Source: Cercis canadensis (lineage: Eukaryota > Streptophyta > Magnoliopsida > Fabales > Fabaceae). From it: a stretch of DNA of 64,000 bases. How positions within the stretch are numbered: position 1 is the stretch's first letter; each line of letters starts with the position of its first letter. Under the pieces are notes generated by a model. That model was given only the letters and a program-made list of their open reading frames with translations, was not told where the DNA came from and did not search any database. The stretch lies in NCBI GenBank assembly GCA_003255065.1, contig QAOA01005271.1, forward strand, positions 2,097,979-2,161,978, read 5' to 3'. Position numbers and translations under genes: made by a program. This document shows positions 25,465 through 37,199 of the stretch, piece after piece.

Positions 25465-25703
25465 GGCAGACAAAGTCAAAGGGTGGAATAATCCTTTACC
25501 GTAAAGAATTCTTTCAAATTACACATTGGTCCCACATAGCTATGAACTTTTTACATACATCTCCTTATCCAAAACCATCTTTATTTGGAATCAATTTCCA
25601 TTTGTTGAAACGTGTAATAAACTTTAGCAATTAGAAAGAAGCAAAAGTTGAGTGATTAGCCCATTCCCTTGTTTTAACTGTTTATTGATTGATCCAGTGA
25701 GTG

Positions 25704-25719
25704 TTGTGGGAATAGAATA
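25704..25719 (-). promoter_or_regulatory. Conserved upstream element, MIR169 copy 3
   Basis: The minus strand contains ATTCTATTCCCACAA, about 240 bp before the TATA box. Confidence 0.5.
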
Positions 25720-26848
25720 GAATATAAAAAGGGAGTGCACAGAGAGACAAATTGTGGTTACCCATATTTGGGATATGAAAATGTCAATAAAGAATTTGTT
25801 CTTAGAAATTCAACTGATGAGATTTTGACTTTGGTTTCTCATTAGCAATATGGGGGCAGGGCAGGGACAGATCAAAGCTAAATGTTTTTCTTTGTTCCTA
25901 GAATGTGTACGTGTCATTGGCTCTTTCTCAAATCTCAATTACACTGTATCAGTCTAAGTTACCATACAGATTCGCAATTCTTCTTCTTATCTTTAAGCCT
26001 CTAGATTACATGAGAATTTGCTTTTTTCCTTCTTCAACCTAAAGTTTAACTGACAACATTTTGAACAATTTTACCCTCTTGAATTTCCACCACCGAAGTC
26101 GATCGCTTGTCCTTATCCCATAACATGAGAATAAATCTTTGCATCTCAAAACACACTAGTCTCTGTTTTGTTCATATTAAGTCAAAGAAAAAGGTTATCT
26201 TTGTATTTTTCTTTTTCTTTGTTAATTGGTGAGAGGATTAGACTTCAGTTTCTGACAGATGCAATATGCTCTACCATCTTATGCAACTCTTAGTAATTCG
26301 ATTTTTAATAATATTTACATGCATTTTGAATTCTTATTTTCATATTCTTGTTCCAAAGAAATTCTTGGTATAAATCAAAAAAGAAACTCTACTTATGTAT
26401 TAGTGGGAATTGGGAAATAATGTGTAAAATTTAAGTCAGTTAAAAAAAAAAAAATTGAACATTTGCATATTCTATAAGTGGACACATTTAAGCGACTTTT
26501 TTTTTAGTATATATAACTTATTAAAAATTTAGTTCGATGCAAATTGATAGAATGTTTTTTCATTGAGTAATGAATGTAATTATTTTGTCATTAAATATGG
26601 TTAGAAACCAAACTGAAAATATTTTATTAATTTGAATTGACAAAAGTTGTCTTGATAATTTTATATTTATTCATGCTTAATCATTTCTTAGAAAATCAGG
26701 TAAAAATTCAACTTTAACAGAATTATTTTCTTCGATGGTTGGAGGATATTAAGCCAATAAATGTAATATAGTTGTAAGAACAGAGAAGTTTAAATAGTTT
26801 TTAATTCAAATTTCTATATCATGTTCTATAAATTGACTTCAATTGATT

Positions 26849-27112
26849 AAAGAGTAAAATATATTTTTTACCTTTAAATTATTTTTCAAATGTCACTTTA
26901 GTTTTTGATTTATTTTTTGTGTCACTTTAATCTTCAAATAATCATATTTTCTATCAAATCATCTGTAACATAAAAATGATCACTTAAATGATTGATTTGA
27001 CGAATAAAGTAATTATTTAAGAACTAAAGTGACATAAAAAATAAATTAGTGACTAAAATAACCTTTCAAAAATAAATTAAGGACGAAAAAAAATATTTAA
27101 CTCTAAGTTAAA
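26849..27112. mobile_element. Foldback MITE, about 265 bp
   Basis: Two arms of about 95 bases are inverted copies of each other (both carry gtcacttta and, at the ends, agagtaaaatat against the inverse of atatttaactct). Block B has no such sequence at the matching place (near 30365-30380, ttggttaaatgacac), which looks like an empty site. The target duplication is probably TAA or TTAA. No transposase is encoded and the superfamily is not determined. Confidence 0.65.
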
Positions 27113-28182
27113 TAACACAAACGAATATATAAATTATGATATGGTCATTTTTTTATTTGAAAACATAGCATCCTATATGCACATTTTTGTATATGAAATC
27201 CTTCACATGTCATACATCAAACTCGGAGATTGAGACTACAGCCTTGGAAAAATAATCGTTATCAGCAAGAAGCGTCAACTATTAAATCAGTTAGAGATTG
27301 TTCATGAAACTAATGGAACTGGATAAAAAAAAAAAAAAGATTGACAATGGAGCGTCGTAATTATTATTAATATTGATATCTAATTAATAAGACCAGTTTT
27401 GTTTCTTCAAAATTCAAATATGTGTATTTGCCTCGGGTATATATATATACTTGCTTTGCTCTCAAGTTGCTTTCAAACTCAAAATAGACGTACGTACTTT
27501 ACAGACCAAAAGAATCAACTCAATTGACTGCTTTTTTGTTTTTGTTTTTTTTTTCCTTTTGGATAAGTTATAAGTACCGTTGCTTTCTTAATTATAAGTT
27601 TTTATTATAAATAACTTGTGCTTTTATCTTTTTAAGCATTCGATTGCAGGATCGATGAAAGAAACTAAAAAAGAAATTCGGAATTAATAGCAAGCATTGC
27701 CATAATTCATAATCACCAGATTTTATTTCTGGAATTCATTCTAATAATTAGATCAATACACTTCTCTGATGAAATTGATATATACAATACCAAGAAGGGA
27801 CTGCTAAATTACATAATTTTCACACTTTGAAGTACATGCAATTTACAAAATCTTGTTCTATAAACTCTTAACAACCATAAGATTTATTATACAAATACAA
27901 TAGAATCAATTGAAAAAAAGAATATGTGTGGAGGTTTCATTTTTTTTTTCTCCTAAGGAACATGCTAGTACAGTATGCACGGGATGCTTTCTCGGATTTT
28001 TCACCAACCTAATACATCCAACGGTGTTGTATCTGGTTTGGGTGAGAAGTTGCATAATGAGTAGCAAAAGCTCTTTCTTTATCTTCTTCTTTGAGTGTGT
28101 TTTGAATGAATGCAGTGCGCAGTGATGACAACTAATTAACAAGAGAGAAGGGTGTGAACTGTGAAGAAATATATCAAAGGTG

Positions 28183-28282
28183 TTGCATGAGAGTGAAAAA
28201 GAGCGAAGTTGAGAGCCAAGTAGGACTGTCTTTTCCGGCAAGTCATCCTTGGCTCACATCCACTCTTCCCCTTTCCATGCAA
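28183..28282 (-). ncRNA. MIR169: MIR169 copy 4 precursor, compact hairpin
   Basis: The mature-type 21-mer is complementary to 28235-28255 (GA plus the standard core). The lower stem is good (ttgcatg with catgcaa), but only about 15 bases of the mature arm pair with the facing arm at 28213-28227. The last six bases of the mature sequence fall in the terminal loop, so there is no ordinary miRNA/star duplex. No TATA box is seen where the paralogue copy 6 has one; the region upstream changes at about 28373 into block B sequence. It may be poorly processed or silent. Confidence 0.7.
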
Positions 28283-28601
28283 GGCAATTTAGACAATCAA
28301 ATACTACTAGTTAGTAGCTATATATATATCAACAACCCTCTTCTCTTTTTTCCCAAACTTCAAACCTGGTTCAGAAACACTCACATTTCACTGTTACTTT
28401 CTCTTTCTCTCTCTCTCTATCTCTTCCTAGAATTATACAGAATTTATATGACATGTATAAAGTAAAATAATGCTACATTTTAAGAAATTTGGGTAATTTA
28501 CAAAAAGTCTTAGTCTCAATGCATCATATAATGAGAAAAAGAAAAAAATACTAAATTTGAGAATGTACAATGAATATGGTGCTTCAAGCTCTTTGAGAGT
28601 C

Positions 28602-28729
28602 TCATATGTGAGGTATAGGAGAAAGCTTGAGCAAGGATGCTCGCCGGCAACGCCCAGAGACGGGAACTTGCTTTTCAGCAATGCCGGCAAGTCATCCTTG
28701 GCTCGAACTTGCTCTCTACCTCTTTCATG
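28602..28729 (-). ncRNA. MIR169: MIR169 copy 5 precursor
   Basis: The mature strand is complementary to 28684-28704 (GA plus the standard core). The star arm, 28629-28647, keeps gagcaaggatg and gccgg and pairs better than in its paralogue copy 3. The lower stem pairs ctcatatgtgaggta with tacctctttcatg. Confidence 0.9.
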
Positions 28730-28853
28730 CAAGCCACTTGAGCAAAAAACTTGACATTGAGCTAGCTTCAAGCCTTGAATCACACCCTCAAATCAAAACA
28801 CTCACATTTCACTTCACTAGCTGTATGCATAATCTTGAGCGTTAACGTAGCCT

Positions 28854-28860
28854 ATTTATA
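28854..28860 (-). promoter_or_regulatory. TATA box, MIR169 copy 5
   Basis: Minus-strand TATAAAT followed by AGGC, about 125 bp upstream of the hairpin, at the same place as in copy 3. Confidence 0.65.
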
Positions 28861-29112
28861 AGCAAAGAATGTCAAAGGGTTTATCTCATAATAGAAAAGC
28901 TAATTCAATTCCTTGAAGAAATCTTTCACACTACTCATTGGTCCCATATTGCCATGGACTTTTACATACTGCTCCTTATCCAATATCATCTTTATTTGGA
29001 ATCAATTTCCATTTCTTTTTTGAACGGGTAATTAGCTTTAGCATTAAAAGAGGAAAAAGTTAAGTGATTAATGCCCAATCCCTTTTTGTTACTGTTTATT
29101 GATGATTAAGTT

Positions 29113-29129
29113 TTGTGGGAATAGAATAG
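29113..29129 (-). promoter_or_regulatory. Conserved upstream element, MIR169 copy 5
   Basis: The minus strand contains ATTCTATTCCCACAA, about 255 bp before the TATA box. Confidence 0.5.
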
Positions 29130-31426
29130 AATATAAACAGGGAACCACAGAGAGACAAATAGTGGTTACCCATATTTGGGATATGATAATTCAATGATCA
29201 GGAATTTGTTCTTAGAAATTCAACTGATGATAAGATTTTGACTTTGGTTCCTTATTATGGGCAGAGACAGATTCGTAGTTCTTTTTCTTCTTATCTTTAA
29301 GTGTACAGAAGAATTTGCTTTTCCTTCTCAAATCGTCCTCGCATCTCATGTAACCTTTATGATGTCTGTCACCTAACTGGAATATATTGCGGTTCACTCA
29401 GCTGATATGATATGATAATTAGAATGAGTGAATTCTATGACGACATATTTTGGACCCATTTTCCCTCTTGAATTTCCACCACTGAAGTCAATCGACTTCT
29501 CCTTCTCCCTTGACATGAAAATATATCTTAGCATCTCAAAAGAGTAGTAGTTTCTGTTTTGATCATTTAATCAAAAAATAAGCTTATCTTGGTTCAACTC
29601 GTCAATTTTTCTTTTTCTTTGATATTAATGATAGGATCAGAGAGCAATTTTTGATAGATGCAATGTGCTCTATGACCTTGTATACACGTGTTAGTACTTC
29701 TATTCATTGGTTATGATTCCATAATATATAATGTTTACATGTATCCTGAATTCTCATTTTCATATTCTTTTTCCAAAGAAAATATTGGTATATAAAATTT
29801 GAGTTATCTAAAAAAAATGGAGCACTCGCATTCCAAGCTTTGGAAGCTGCACACCAGGATTGTAAAGGGAACTCCAAAATATGTTTTAAGACTTTTAAGG
29901 GGACTCTTTTAAACTCAGATACTTTTAAATGTAAAGCTATGAAGTAGTGTGACGTAAAATCTCTATCTAGTTAAATTTATTTCAGTATATATACGTTTTT
30001 AAAAAATTTAGTTAGATGCAAATTAATAGAATGGTTTTTTATTTTTATTTTGAGTGATAAATGTAATTATTTTGTCATAAAATATGGTTAAAACCAAGCA
30101 GAAAAATATTCATTAATTTTGAATTGAAAAAAGTTGTGCTGATAATGTACTGTTTAATCATACTTAATCATCCTTTAGAAAAAGAGGTCAAATTCAACTT
30201 TTAATGGGATTATTTTCTTCAATTGTTAGAGAATAATAAGTCACTAAATATAATAGAGTAGTGAGGAGTTTGATAATTTTTAAGATATCTTAGATTCAAA
30301 TTTCTACATTATCATGTTCCAAAAAAAAAATGGTTTGAGGATATTAAATGTTTTGCCAATCCACCTCAGTTGGTTAAATGACACAAAAATATGTATGAAT
30401 TATGATTTAATCATTTTTATGTTTTTTTGGTTCTTAAAATGATAATAAGGATAAGTTATTGTAATGCTATCGAGTAGGGTGCAAGTGACATGCCTAAAAT
30501 TTATAGTCATTTTTATTTGAAATCCTTGCATCCATTCCCAAATGCTCATTTTTTTATATCATAATGGAGCATCATAGTTATTATATTCTTAATATCTTAT
30601 TAGTGACCAAATTAAAAGAAGGGGACGATTAAGTTACCCACTTAATGGGGGTAGCGTTATCCATCCTCAATTCTGAGGACTTTGTTGGGACTCATAATGC
30701 AAATTTGATGTTATTGTAAATATCTTAAAAAATTGAGTCATTCAGTTTGAATCAATTTCTAAAATAATTTATAGAATTTGAGTTTAATTGCGTAAAAAAA
30801 ATTACTATTTTTATATATTGTTCCGTTTATATATTTTATGAGGAACTAACTTCTGGTAGTAACTTAATTTTTTGAGATATTTATAATAATACTAGTTTCA
30901 AACGGTATGTCTCACTAAAACCCTCCAATTAAGAGAGGGTAATGCTACCCCAACTATTGGAGTAACTTAGAATTCACCTTAAAAGAAATATAATAAGGCA
31001 GTTGTTTCTTCAAAATTAAAAAATGTGCGATTACCAGGTACAGAAATTTTATTAAACGATACTATATATACATTTTTTTTTGGGTACAATACTATATATA
31101 CATTTTTTCTTGGTACAATACTATATATATTTGTAGGAAATTGTAAATTGGTATACACATACGTACTTTACAGAACAAAAAGAATCAACTCAGATCACTG
31201 CTTTTCTTCTTTTGGATAAGTGCCGTTGCTTTTCTTATAACTTTTAAATGTAAATAACTTGCCTTATCTTTTTGAGCATATATTCGAATTGCAGGATGAA
31301 AGAAATTCAGAATAACTACCAAGCATTATCATAATTCATAATCACCTGACTTTATTTCTGAAATTCAATCTAATAAATAGACCGCTTCCACATCTCTGAT
31401 GAAATTCATGCATAAAATAGCAAGCA

Positions 31427-31772
31427 GGACTCTTACATTTAAGCTATTATAGTAAATTTACAGCGGAAATGTACCAATTGGTTCATCTCCACGTGAACTT
31501 TTTTTTTTTTTTTTCATAATGCTCACACTGATCAAGTGTACGCAATTTCCAAAATCATTTCATGTAACGTTCAAAAGCTATNGGTACTCTTACATTTAAG
31601 CTATTATAGTAAATTTACAGCGGAAATGTACCAATTGGTTCATCTCCACGTGAACTTTTTTTTTTTTTTTTCATAATGCTCACACTGANTTTTTTTTTTT
31701 TTTTTCATAATGCTCACACTTTCAAGTGTACGCAATTTCCAAAATCATTTCATGTAACGTTCAAAAGCTATA
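31427..31772. repeat. Triple overlap of direct duplications with Ns at 31582 and 31689
   Basis: 31427-31536 is repeated at 31583-31688, and the poly-T plus following sequence is repeated again from 31690. The breakpoints coincide with the Ns and a poly-T tract, which points to unmerged contig ends. Confidence 0.8.
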
Positions 31773-32462
31773 AGATTTATCTGATCTATTTTGTGACAAA
31801 AGGATAATTTTGAAGTATCTATACAACATACAGTATGATTAACTAACAAAATAATTGCAGGACTTTTGGAGTAGAGATGAATCACCCCAAGTTTGATAAG
31901 TTTAGCTTCATCTAAAGGTTGGGGTCAAACCTTGATTCCCAGATTACTAAAAAAGAAAATTAACAAAATAAAATACCTTGCTTTTCTAATTCTTTCTTTA
32001 AGTTTTTCGTTTGGTTCCATTTATTTTGATAAGATTGATTTCTAAGAAAAAAAAAAATAACTAAGAATTTTTAGTTTTCAGATAAAAATATTTTTATGAA
32101 AACTATTTCTATCAAAACAAATAAAAAAAAAAAAAAAAAGTTCCCAATGACACTCTGCAAATTTGCGTTAAGAAGTTATTTTTTCTTTTCTAAATAGAAA
32201 ATGGTAGTATGCAGGAGATACTTTCTCCGATTTTCAGACTAAGTCTGACATGTTATTCTGTATGCTATTAGTAACGTTGGTGGTTCCATCTTCCATGCAT
32301 CAACCTATTCTGTATCTGGTTTCAATAAGAAGTTGCGTGATGAATATATAGCAACCAGCAAGCTCTTTCTTTATCTTCGTCTTTGAGTGTGTTTGAGTGA
32401 ATGCAGTGCAGTGATAACAAAGAGAAGAGTGTGAACTGTGAAGTAATCTATATATCAAAGGT

Positions 32463-32566
32463 CTTGCATGAGAGTGAAGAAGAGAGAACTAGAGCCAAGT
32501 AGGACTACGCCGGATGTCCGACAAGTCATCCTTGGCTCACATCCCCTCTTCCCCTCTTCATGCAAG
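32463..32566 (-). ncRNA. MIR169: MIR169 copy 6 precursor, compact hairpin
   Basis: The mature strand is complementary to 32518-32538. It carries one change in the 3' part, CTTGTCGG in place of CTTGCCGG. As in copy 4, its block A paralogue, the two arms pair for only about 15 bases and the loop is very short. The lower stem is perfect at its base (cttgcatg with catgcaag). Unlike copy 4 it retains a TATA box. Confidence 0.72.
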
Positions 32567-32663
32567 GCAACTTAGACAATCAAATGCCACTCTATACTAT
32601 CTCTTCTCCTTTTCTTTAATACCCTCTCGTCTTTTACTCCAAAACTTCAAACTTGGTTCACAT

Positions 32664-32670
32664 ATTTATA
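32664..32670 (-). promoter_or_regulatory. TATA box, MIR169 copy 6
   Basis: Minus-strand TATAAAT, about 98 bp upstream of the hairpin. Confidence 0.6.
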
Positions 32671-32782
32671 GACTACGTAGACTAATACTCTTTGTGCATC
32701 ATAGTTAGGCTTAAACCCAAAAGATGCCCACCACAGTTTCTCCTTCAATATTTGGAATTAATGCAATGAAGGGTGGATTTGT

Positions 32783-32798
32783 TTGTGGGAATAGAATT
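32783..32798 (-). promoter_or_regulatory. Conserved upstream element, MIR169 copy 6
   Basis: The minus strand contains ATTCTATTCCCACAAA, here only about 115 bp before the TATA box. Confidence 0.5.
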
Positions 32799-32799
32799 T

Positions 32800-34500
32800 G
32801 AGAGATTGATTCTTAGCACAAGATCATAATGTATCAGCAGGAATTTGTTCTTAGATTAATTATAAGGGCGAGAGGCACACCGTGGATTTGACTATATAAG
32901 CTAAATAGGGAGTGGCATCCATATAAGCAAGGACTCTTAACTTCATTCTTCTTGTACTCTTTGCGTGTCCTTAATTTATTATGATGTTACAAAACCTACA
33001 ACTCCTCAATTCCTATTTTCCGAATTCCATAAGAAAATGACCTATCAAATTTTCATTTATACAGTTCCTACATGTATATATTAATTAAAGTCACATATAT
33101 AGAAATTTTAATAAATAATAAAGAACATATGATAGATATTAACTTTTAAACACCCTAATTCTACAGAATAATCAGCCAAGGGGACTTCGTTAATTGCATT
33201 CTTCTACTTTTTATTTTTATTTTTGGGGTTTCATTGCTTAATCCAATATCAAAGATTTTAAGTTAGAAATAACTTAAGGCTCTCGTTTATACTCAAATTA
33301 ATTCACGCAACGATTCAATTACATTTATCAAAAAGAATAGAAGAATGAAATCCCACTCTGATATATATGGACACAGAATGCTGCAGGAGAATATATGGTT
33401 TTGAAAACGAATTGACATCACATGATTAAGCTTTAATTCTTAGAAACATAAGAAAATTGACATTCTAAAGCGGCTTTGCTTCAAAAATTATATTTCAAAG
33501 TGAAGGCAAGGGTGAGGTTTGCATCAATTTTTTTAAAGGAAAAAAGTAGAAAAAAAGTCAATTTGGGTATATCTCACCTCAGCTAATGGTAACGGCACAT
33601 CTTTCTTTGTCTTATGAAATCACAATCAACTTGCTGATTTCAAATACTAGAGTTTTTCCTCTTTAATTAGGTCTAGCTTGTTGATTGGAAGTGACTTTTT
33701 TCGTTTAATTTAATCTATAAATGGTTATAATTAAAAAATAATAATCTAAAAGATTAAGAATATCTATTAGCTTTGTTTATTTAAATGGGAAAAAAAATAC
33801 AAGAGAATCCATTTCCGTTCTATATATGCTGGTATGAAACGAAAATTTGTTTGCTTATTGTGATTTCCAAAGCTTAGCAACTCATAAAAGAATTCAGCAT
33901 TATTTTGTGTTAACTAACTATATTTAGGCATAACTTAGGTGATTAACTATCGTATTCAAATTAAGGGGAAGAAAAGAGTCTTTGATCAAACTCAAGAGTC
34001 ACTTTTTCAGAAGAAAATTGGGGAAAAAAATTATTGGGAAGCATTTTGTTTTTTTTAAAAAAAGTTCCCTAAAATGTCTAACTCAAAAATAAAAGAGTCT
34101 TTTGGCCGGAATCCATTTTCATATTTATGAATTTAAATAAAAAATATCAATAGTAATTATAGTCATGTTGCTGTCAGATTAAAAATCTTTTTTTTTTCTT
34201 TCAAACAGACCATATACTTTTCATCAAAGGAAAAAGAGGGGTAGTGAAATATTTTTCTTTCTTCCTTTTCAAAAATAGTGGGATAAAATCGATGAACCCT
34301 TATTGTTTAATGGGATTTAAACTCAAAATATTTAATAAAATACATAGTACTTAAGGATTCGAGTGTATACTTTATGGTAACAACTAAAAAGGAATATATA
34401 TATATATATACCTTAATTTCCCTTAATTAGCAGTAGTATGAGGAGGTAAGAAAGTGAAGCTTTGGCGCGGCTAATATGTGGTAAAGATCATAAAGAGCAT
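32800..34500. other. Spacer between MIR169 copies 6 and 7
   Basis: AT-rich sequence with no gene seen. A TA dinucleotide run lies near 34396-34411. Confidence 0.5.
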
Positions 34501-34515
34501 TAGTGATCCTTAGAG

Positions 34516-34662
34516 CTTTACATGAGAAGAAGAGAGGCAAAGGTAGCCAAGAACAACTTGCCGGCGAACACCCACACAAACCCCATTTGCCTTTGATTTA
34601 CGCAGCAAATGCCGGCAAGTCATTCTTGGCTGCATTTCACTCTCTACCCTCTTCGTGTAAAG
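34516..34662 (-). ncRNA. MIR169: MIR169 copy 7 precursor
   Basis: The mature strand is complementary to 34612-34632 and reads CA followed by GCCAAGAATGACTTGCCGG (A for G at the ninth base). The star, from 34543-34562, is GGCAAGTTGTTCTTGGCTAC, close to the classical miR169 star, and pairs with only wobbles and one terminal mismatch. The lower stem closes ctttac with gtaaag. This is one of the best-formed hairpins of the cluster and resembles copies 9 and 10. Confidence 0.94.
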
Positions 34663-34753
34663 ACTGAGGACTACTCTAAAACTGAGCACCACCCATATCT
34701 ATCATACGTTGTTTGGCTGAAGCCTCGAGGATTATTCAAATTAACCATGCCTC

Positions 34754-34761
34754 TTTATATA
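34754..34761 (-). promoter_or_regulatory. TATA box, MIR169 copy 7
   Basis: Minus-strand TATATAAA, about 92 bp upstream of the hairpin. Confidence 0.65.
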
Positions 34762-35060
34762 GGCAAGATTAGATCTTGGGCTTAATCAGTCGTGGATCTG
34801 AGTGGGTGCATGCTTGCCTTATCCCTTTGCACATTATTCTCCTTCTCATTAACTTTCCTAAAGAGGAAAGCAATAATTGCATGTGACCACACGTACAAAG
34901 AAAGATCCACATGCAACCCTTCAGGGCCACCCACGTTATCCACTTTTATTAAAATTTGATTATTATTGTTAGTTAGATTCTACTTGGAAGGGTGCACCAA
35001 AAATTCTCCTTGAAATAAATTAAAATGCCGTTGCCGGTTCATCTCTTTAGATAATCAAAT

Positions 35061-35074
35061 TGGAATAGAATCTT
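35061..35074 (-). promoter_or_regulatory. Conserved upstream element, MIR169 copy 7
   Basis: The minus strand contains GATTCTATTCCA (the CACAA extension is lost), about 300 bp before the TATA box. Confidence 0.45.
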
Positions 35075-36179
35075 TGTTCTGTCTGTGGTCTCTGCAAGTT
35101 GGGGAGACGGAGTAATAATTGAAGGAACTGAGATAGATATGAATAAGTAGTTGATTTGCTACATTCTTTCGAGCCCACTGAAAGATTTGCTCATTATTAG
35201 CTTGAAGACTGACTGACATGTTGAAGAATTATTCAAAATAATTGAAAAGGATTTGGAGATAATAAATTCTTTTCTTTCTTCGTTTCCATCTTTCCCCTCA
35301 TTCTCCTGAATTATCTAAACATGGCCTTCAATCTTTATGACGTTTTTCAGAAATTCATTCCATATCTTGGGTTATAAGTTATCTCACGCTCCTCTGGATC
35401 AACGATATTAATTTTTAAGTCCTGCAACTTTGACTAGATAGATATATCTCACGCTCTTGCAATTATGGTCATCAATTGAAATCAAAGAGTAATGAGCTAG
35501 CTGGAGGTTAGGCAAGGATGAGATTTTACGAGGACAATTATGGGTTATAAATCATCATTAGCTTCTAGAGATGGATATCTATTAAGAACATATTTAATTT
35601 AAAAGCTTAAATTATTAAGTAATTATTTAAAAATAATTTTATATTTAATACGTCATCGCATGTGAAAATTCTTTGGGCTTTAAGAGTGAATAAAAGCACA
35701 TGTTCACTTCTAATATCATATTAAAAATTAATTCAACCAAAAAGCTTAAATTGTTAAGTAAAAATTTAAAAATAATTTTATATCTATTGATGGCCACAAA
35801 AATTTAGAAACAATATTTTCTTCAAATTGCATACCCAAAGCATTTATTGACTTGGAATAAGTCCAAAAGGGAAAAGGTTGCAATTTTTTGCTGATCATTG
35901 TAATTATTTGTTTTACTTTTCTTAGTTGCAATTATATATATATATCCCTTCTTATCTCATACTTATACAGTACTGTTTATGGAGCCTCATGCATCCCCTG
36001 TCCCCCACAATTAATAAAGGGAAGTATTTGACTTTGTTCAATGAAATAATTTCGGTTAAGTATGACATTCCTTTTTCATTGTGCTTAAGTATTTTAGACC
36101 TTGTCATGCATGAAAAATAAAAATTAATGTTAGTCACGCTTTTGCAGTACGTAATAATGTAGACTACATCATATGTCAA

Positions 36180-36210
36180 ACCCCCCCCCCCCTCTCTCTC
36201 TCTCTCTCCA
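36180..36210. repeat. Poly-C followed by CT microsatellite
   Basis: A run of about 13 C runs directly into about eight CT repeats. Confidence 0.9.
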
Positions 36211-36466
36211 AGGAACAATTGCAAGAATGAGTTCCTTTTAATTTTAACATTTTCAAATATATAATACTACGTTAATTCCCTTTTTTTTATGGTCCATAAA
36301 TCCCACTTCTAGATATGTATAATTTGTGTGCGTCTACATGTCTGCTGTGTTTAAAGTATATATAAAGGGAAATTATGTGTGTGAAATAGTGAGCAAATGG
36401 TTTTATTCCGATAGAAGAGGAAAATGGTTGAGTTTATGATGAATTAGGTTAGGTATATATCACATA

Positions 36467-36870
36467 TAAATATATTATCAATGTTAAATATAAAATCATT
36501 CATAAGCTTTTAGAGTCTTTTTTACCAAGCGGTGAGGAGATCGAATCTTTCCGCCTCTATTTTCTTAATTAAATTAAAATTTCAACATAAGATATAAATG
36601 TGCATATGTTTTATCCACACTTCAAGCTCAAAGAGCTTTCGCATGCGGGCTTAAGCTTTTTGGTTGAAACAATTCTTAATATAGTATCCAAGCTTTTTTG
36701 ACAAAACAGTTAGGAGGTCAAATCCTTTTGCCCCTATTTTTTTAATTAAATTGAAATTTCTATAAGTTGACTTGTGTTTTATCTATACTTCAAGACCAAA
36801 GAACTTTCACATGTGAAACATATTAGATATAAAATAGTTCAAATTTTTAGGTTAAATCGATTCTTGATAA
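36467..36870. repeat. Two diverged copies of a dispersed repeat
   Basis: 36470-36680 and 36685-36870 share the order: an 'agtcttt...gaggagatcgaatc' or 'aggaggtcaaatcc' part, 'cctctattttcttaatt', then 'acttcaag...aaagagctttcgcatg' or 'aaagaactttcacatg', and a 'gttgaaacaattctt' end. Fragments of the same type occur at 35590-35780 and 37690-37870. The family is not identified. Confidence 0.5.
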
Positions 36871-36876
36871 TAAAAA

Positions 36877-36994
36877 GTCTTGCATGAGAGGAAAGACACT
36901 GAATTAGAGCCAGAAGGATTTGGCCGGAAGCATGTATGAATGTCCGGCAAGTCATTCTTGACTCAAATCCACTGTCTCTCTCTTCATGCGAGAC
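36877..36994 (-). ncRNA. MIR169: MIR169 copy 8 precursor
   Basis: The mature strand is complementary to 36944-36964 and begins GAGTCAAGAATG, so it carries the fourth-base change of copy 2 together with the ninth-base change of copies 7 and 9. The star arm at 36907-36927 (gagccagaaggatttggccgg) pairs well except at a few sites, and the loop is about 16 bases. The stem closes gtct with agac at its base. Confidence 0.88.
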
Positions 36995-37052
36995 ACTTCG
37001 ATAGCAAAATGTAGCACTTATGTGTTGTACAAACCGTTTCAGATCAATAAAT

Positions 37053-37059
37053 ATTTATA
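37053..37059 (-). promoter_or_regulatory. TATA box, MIR169 copy 8
   Basis: Minus-strand TATAAAT, only about 59 bp upstream of the hairpin. Confidence 0.55.
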
Positions 37060-37162
37060 GGTTACCAATTAGACTGCTATAATTAAATTAATCAGATATG
37101 CTTTACGTCCACTTCTGTACCAATGGAATTAAGGCAATGGAAAATGGAGGGATTCCATTGGT

Positions 37163-37180
37163 TTTGTGGGAATAGAATCT
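37163..37180 (-). promoter_or_regulatory. Conserved upstream element, MIR169 copy 8
   Basis: The minus strand reads AGATTCTATTCCCACAAA, about 105 bp before the TATA box. Confidence 0.5.
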
Positions 37181-37199
37181 GAGTGAAGAGATTAATTGG

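Larger units (their letters stand above)
25001..28428. repeat. Segmental duplication block A (MIR169 copies 3 and 4)
   Basis: Starts with agaattatacagaatt and matches block B along its length, with the same order of hairpins and spacers. It contains a foldback MITE at 26849-27112 that block B lacks. Confidence 0.75.
28429..32700. repeat. Segmental duplication block B (MIR169 copies 5 and 6)
   Basis: A second version of block A, starting again with agaattatacagaattt. Matching pairs include 26610-26660 with 30095-30145, 27490-27560 with 31165-31215, and 27950-28370 with 32210-32660. Block B is longer through extra sequence near 30600-31000 and an assembly duplication near 31427-31772. Confidence 0.75.
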
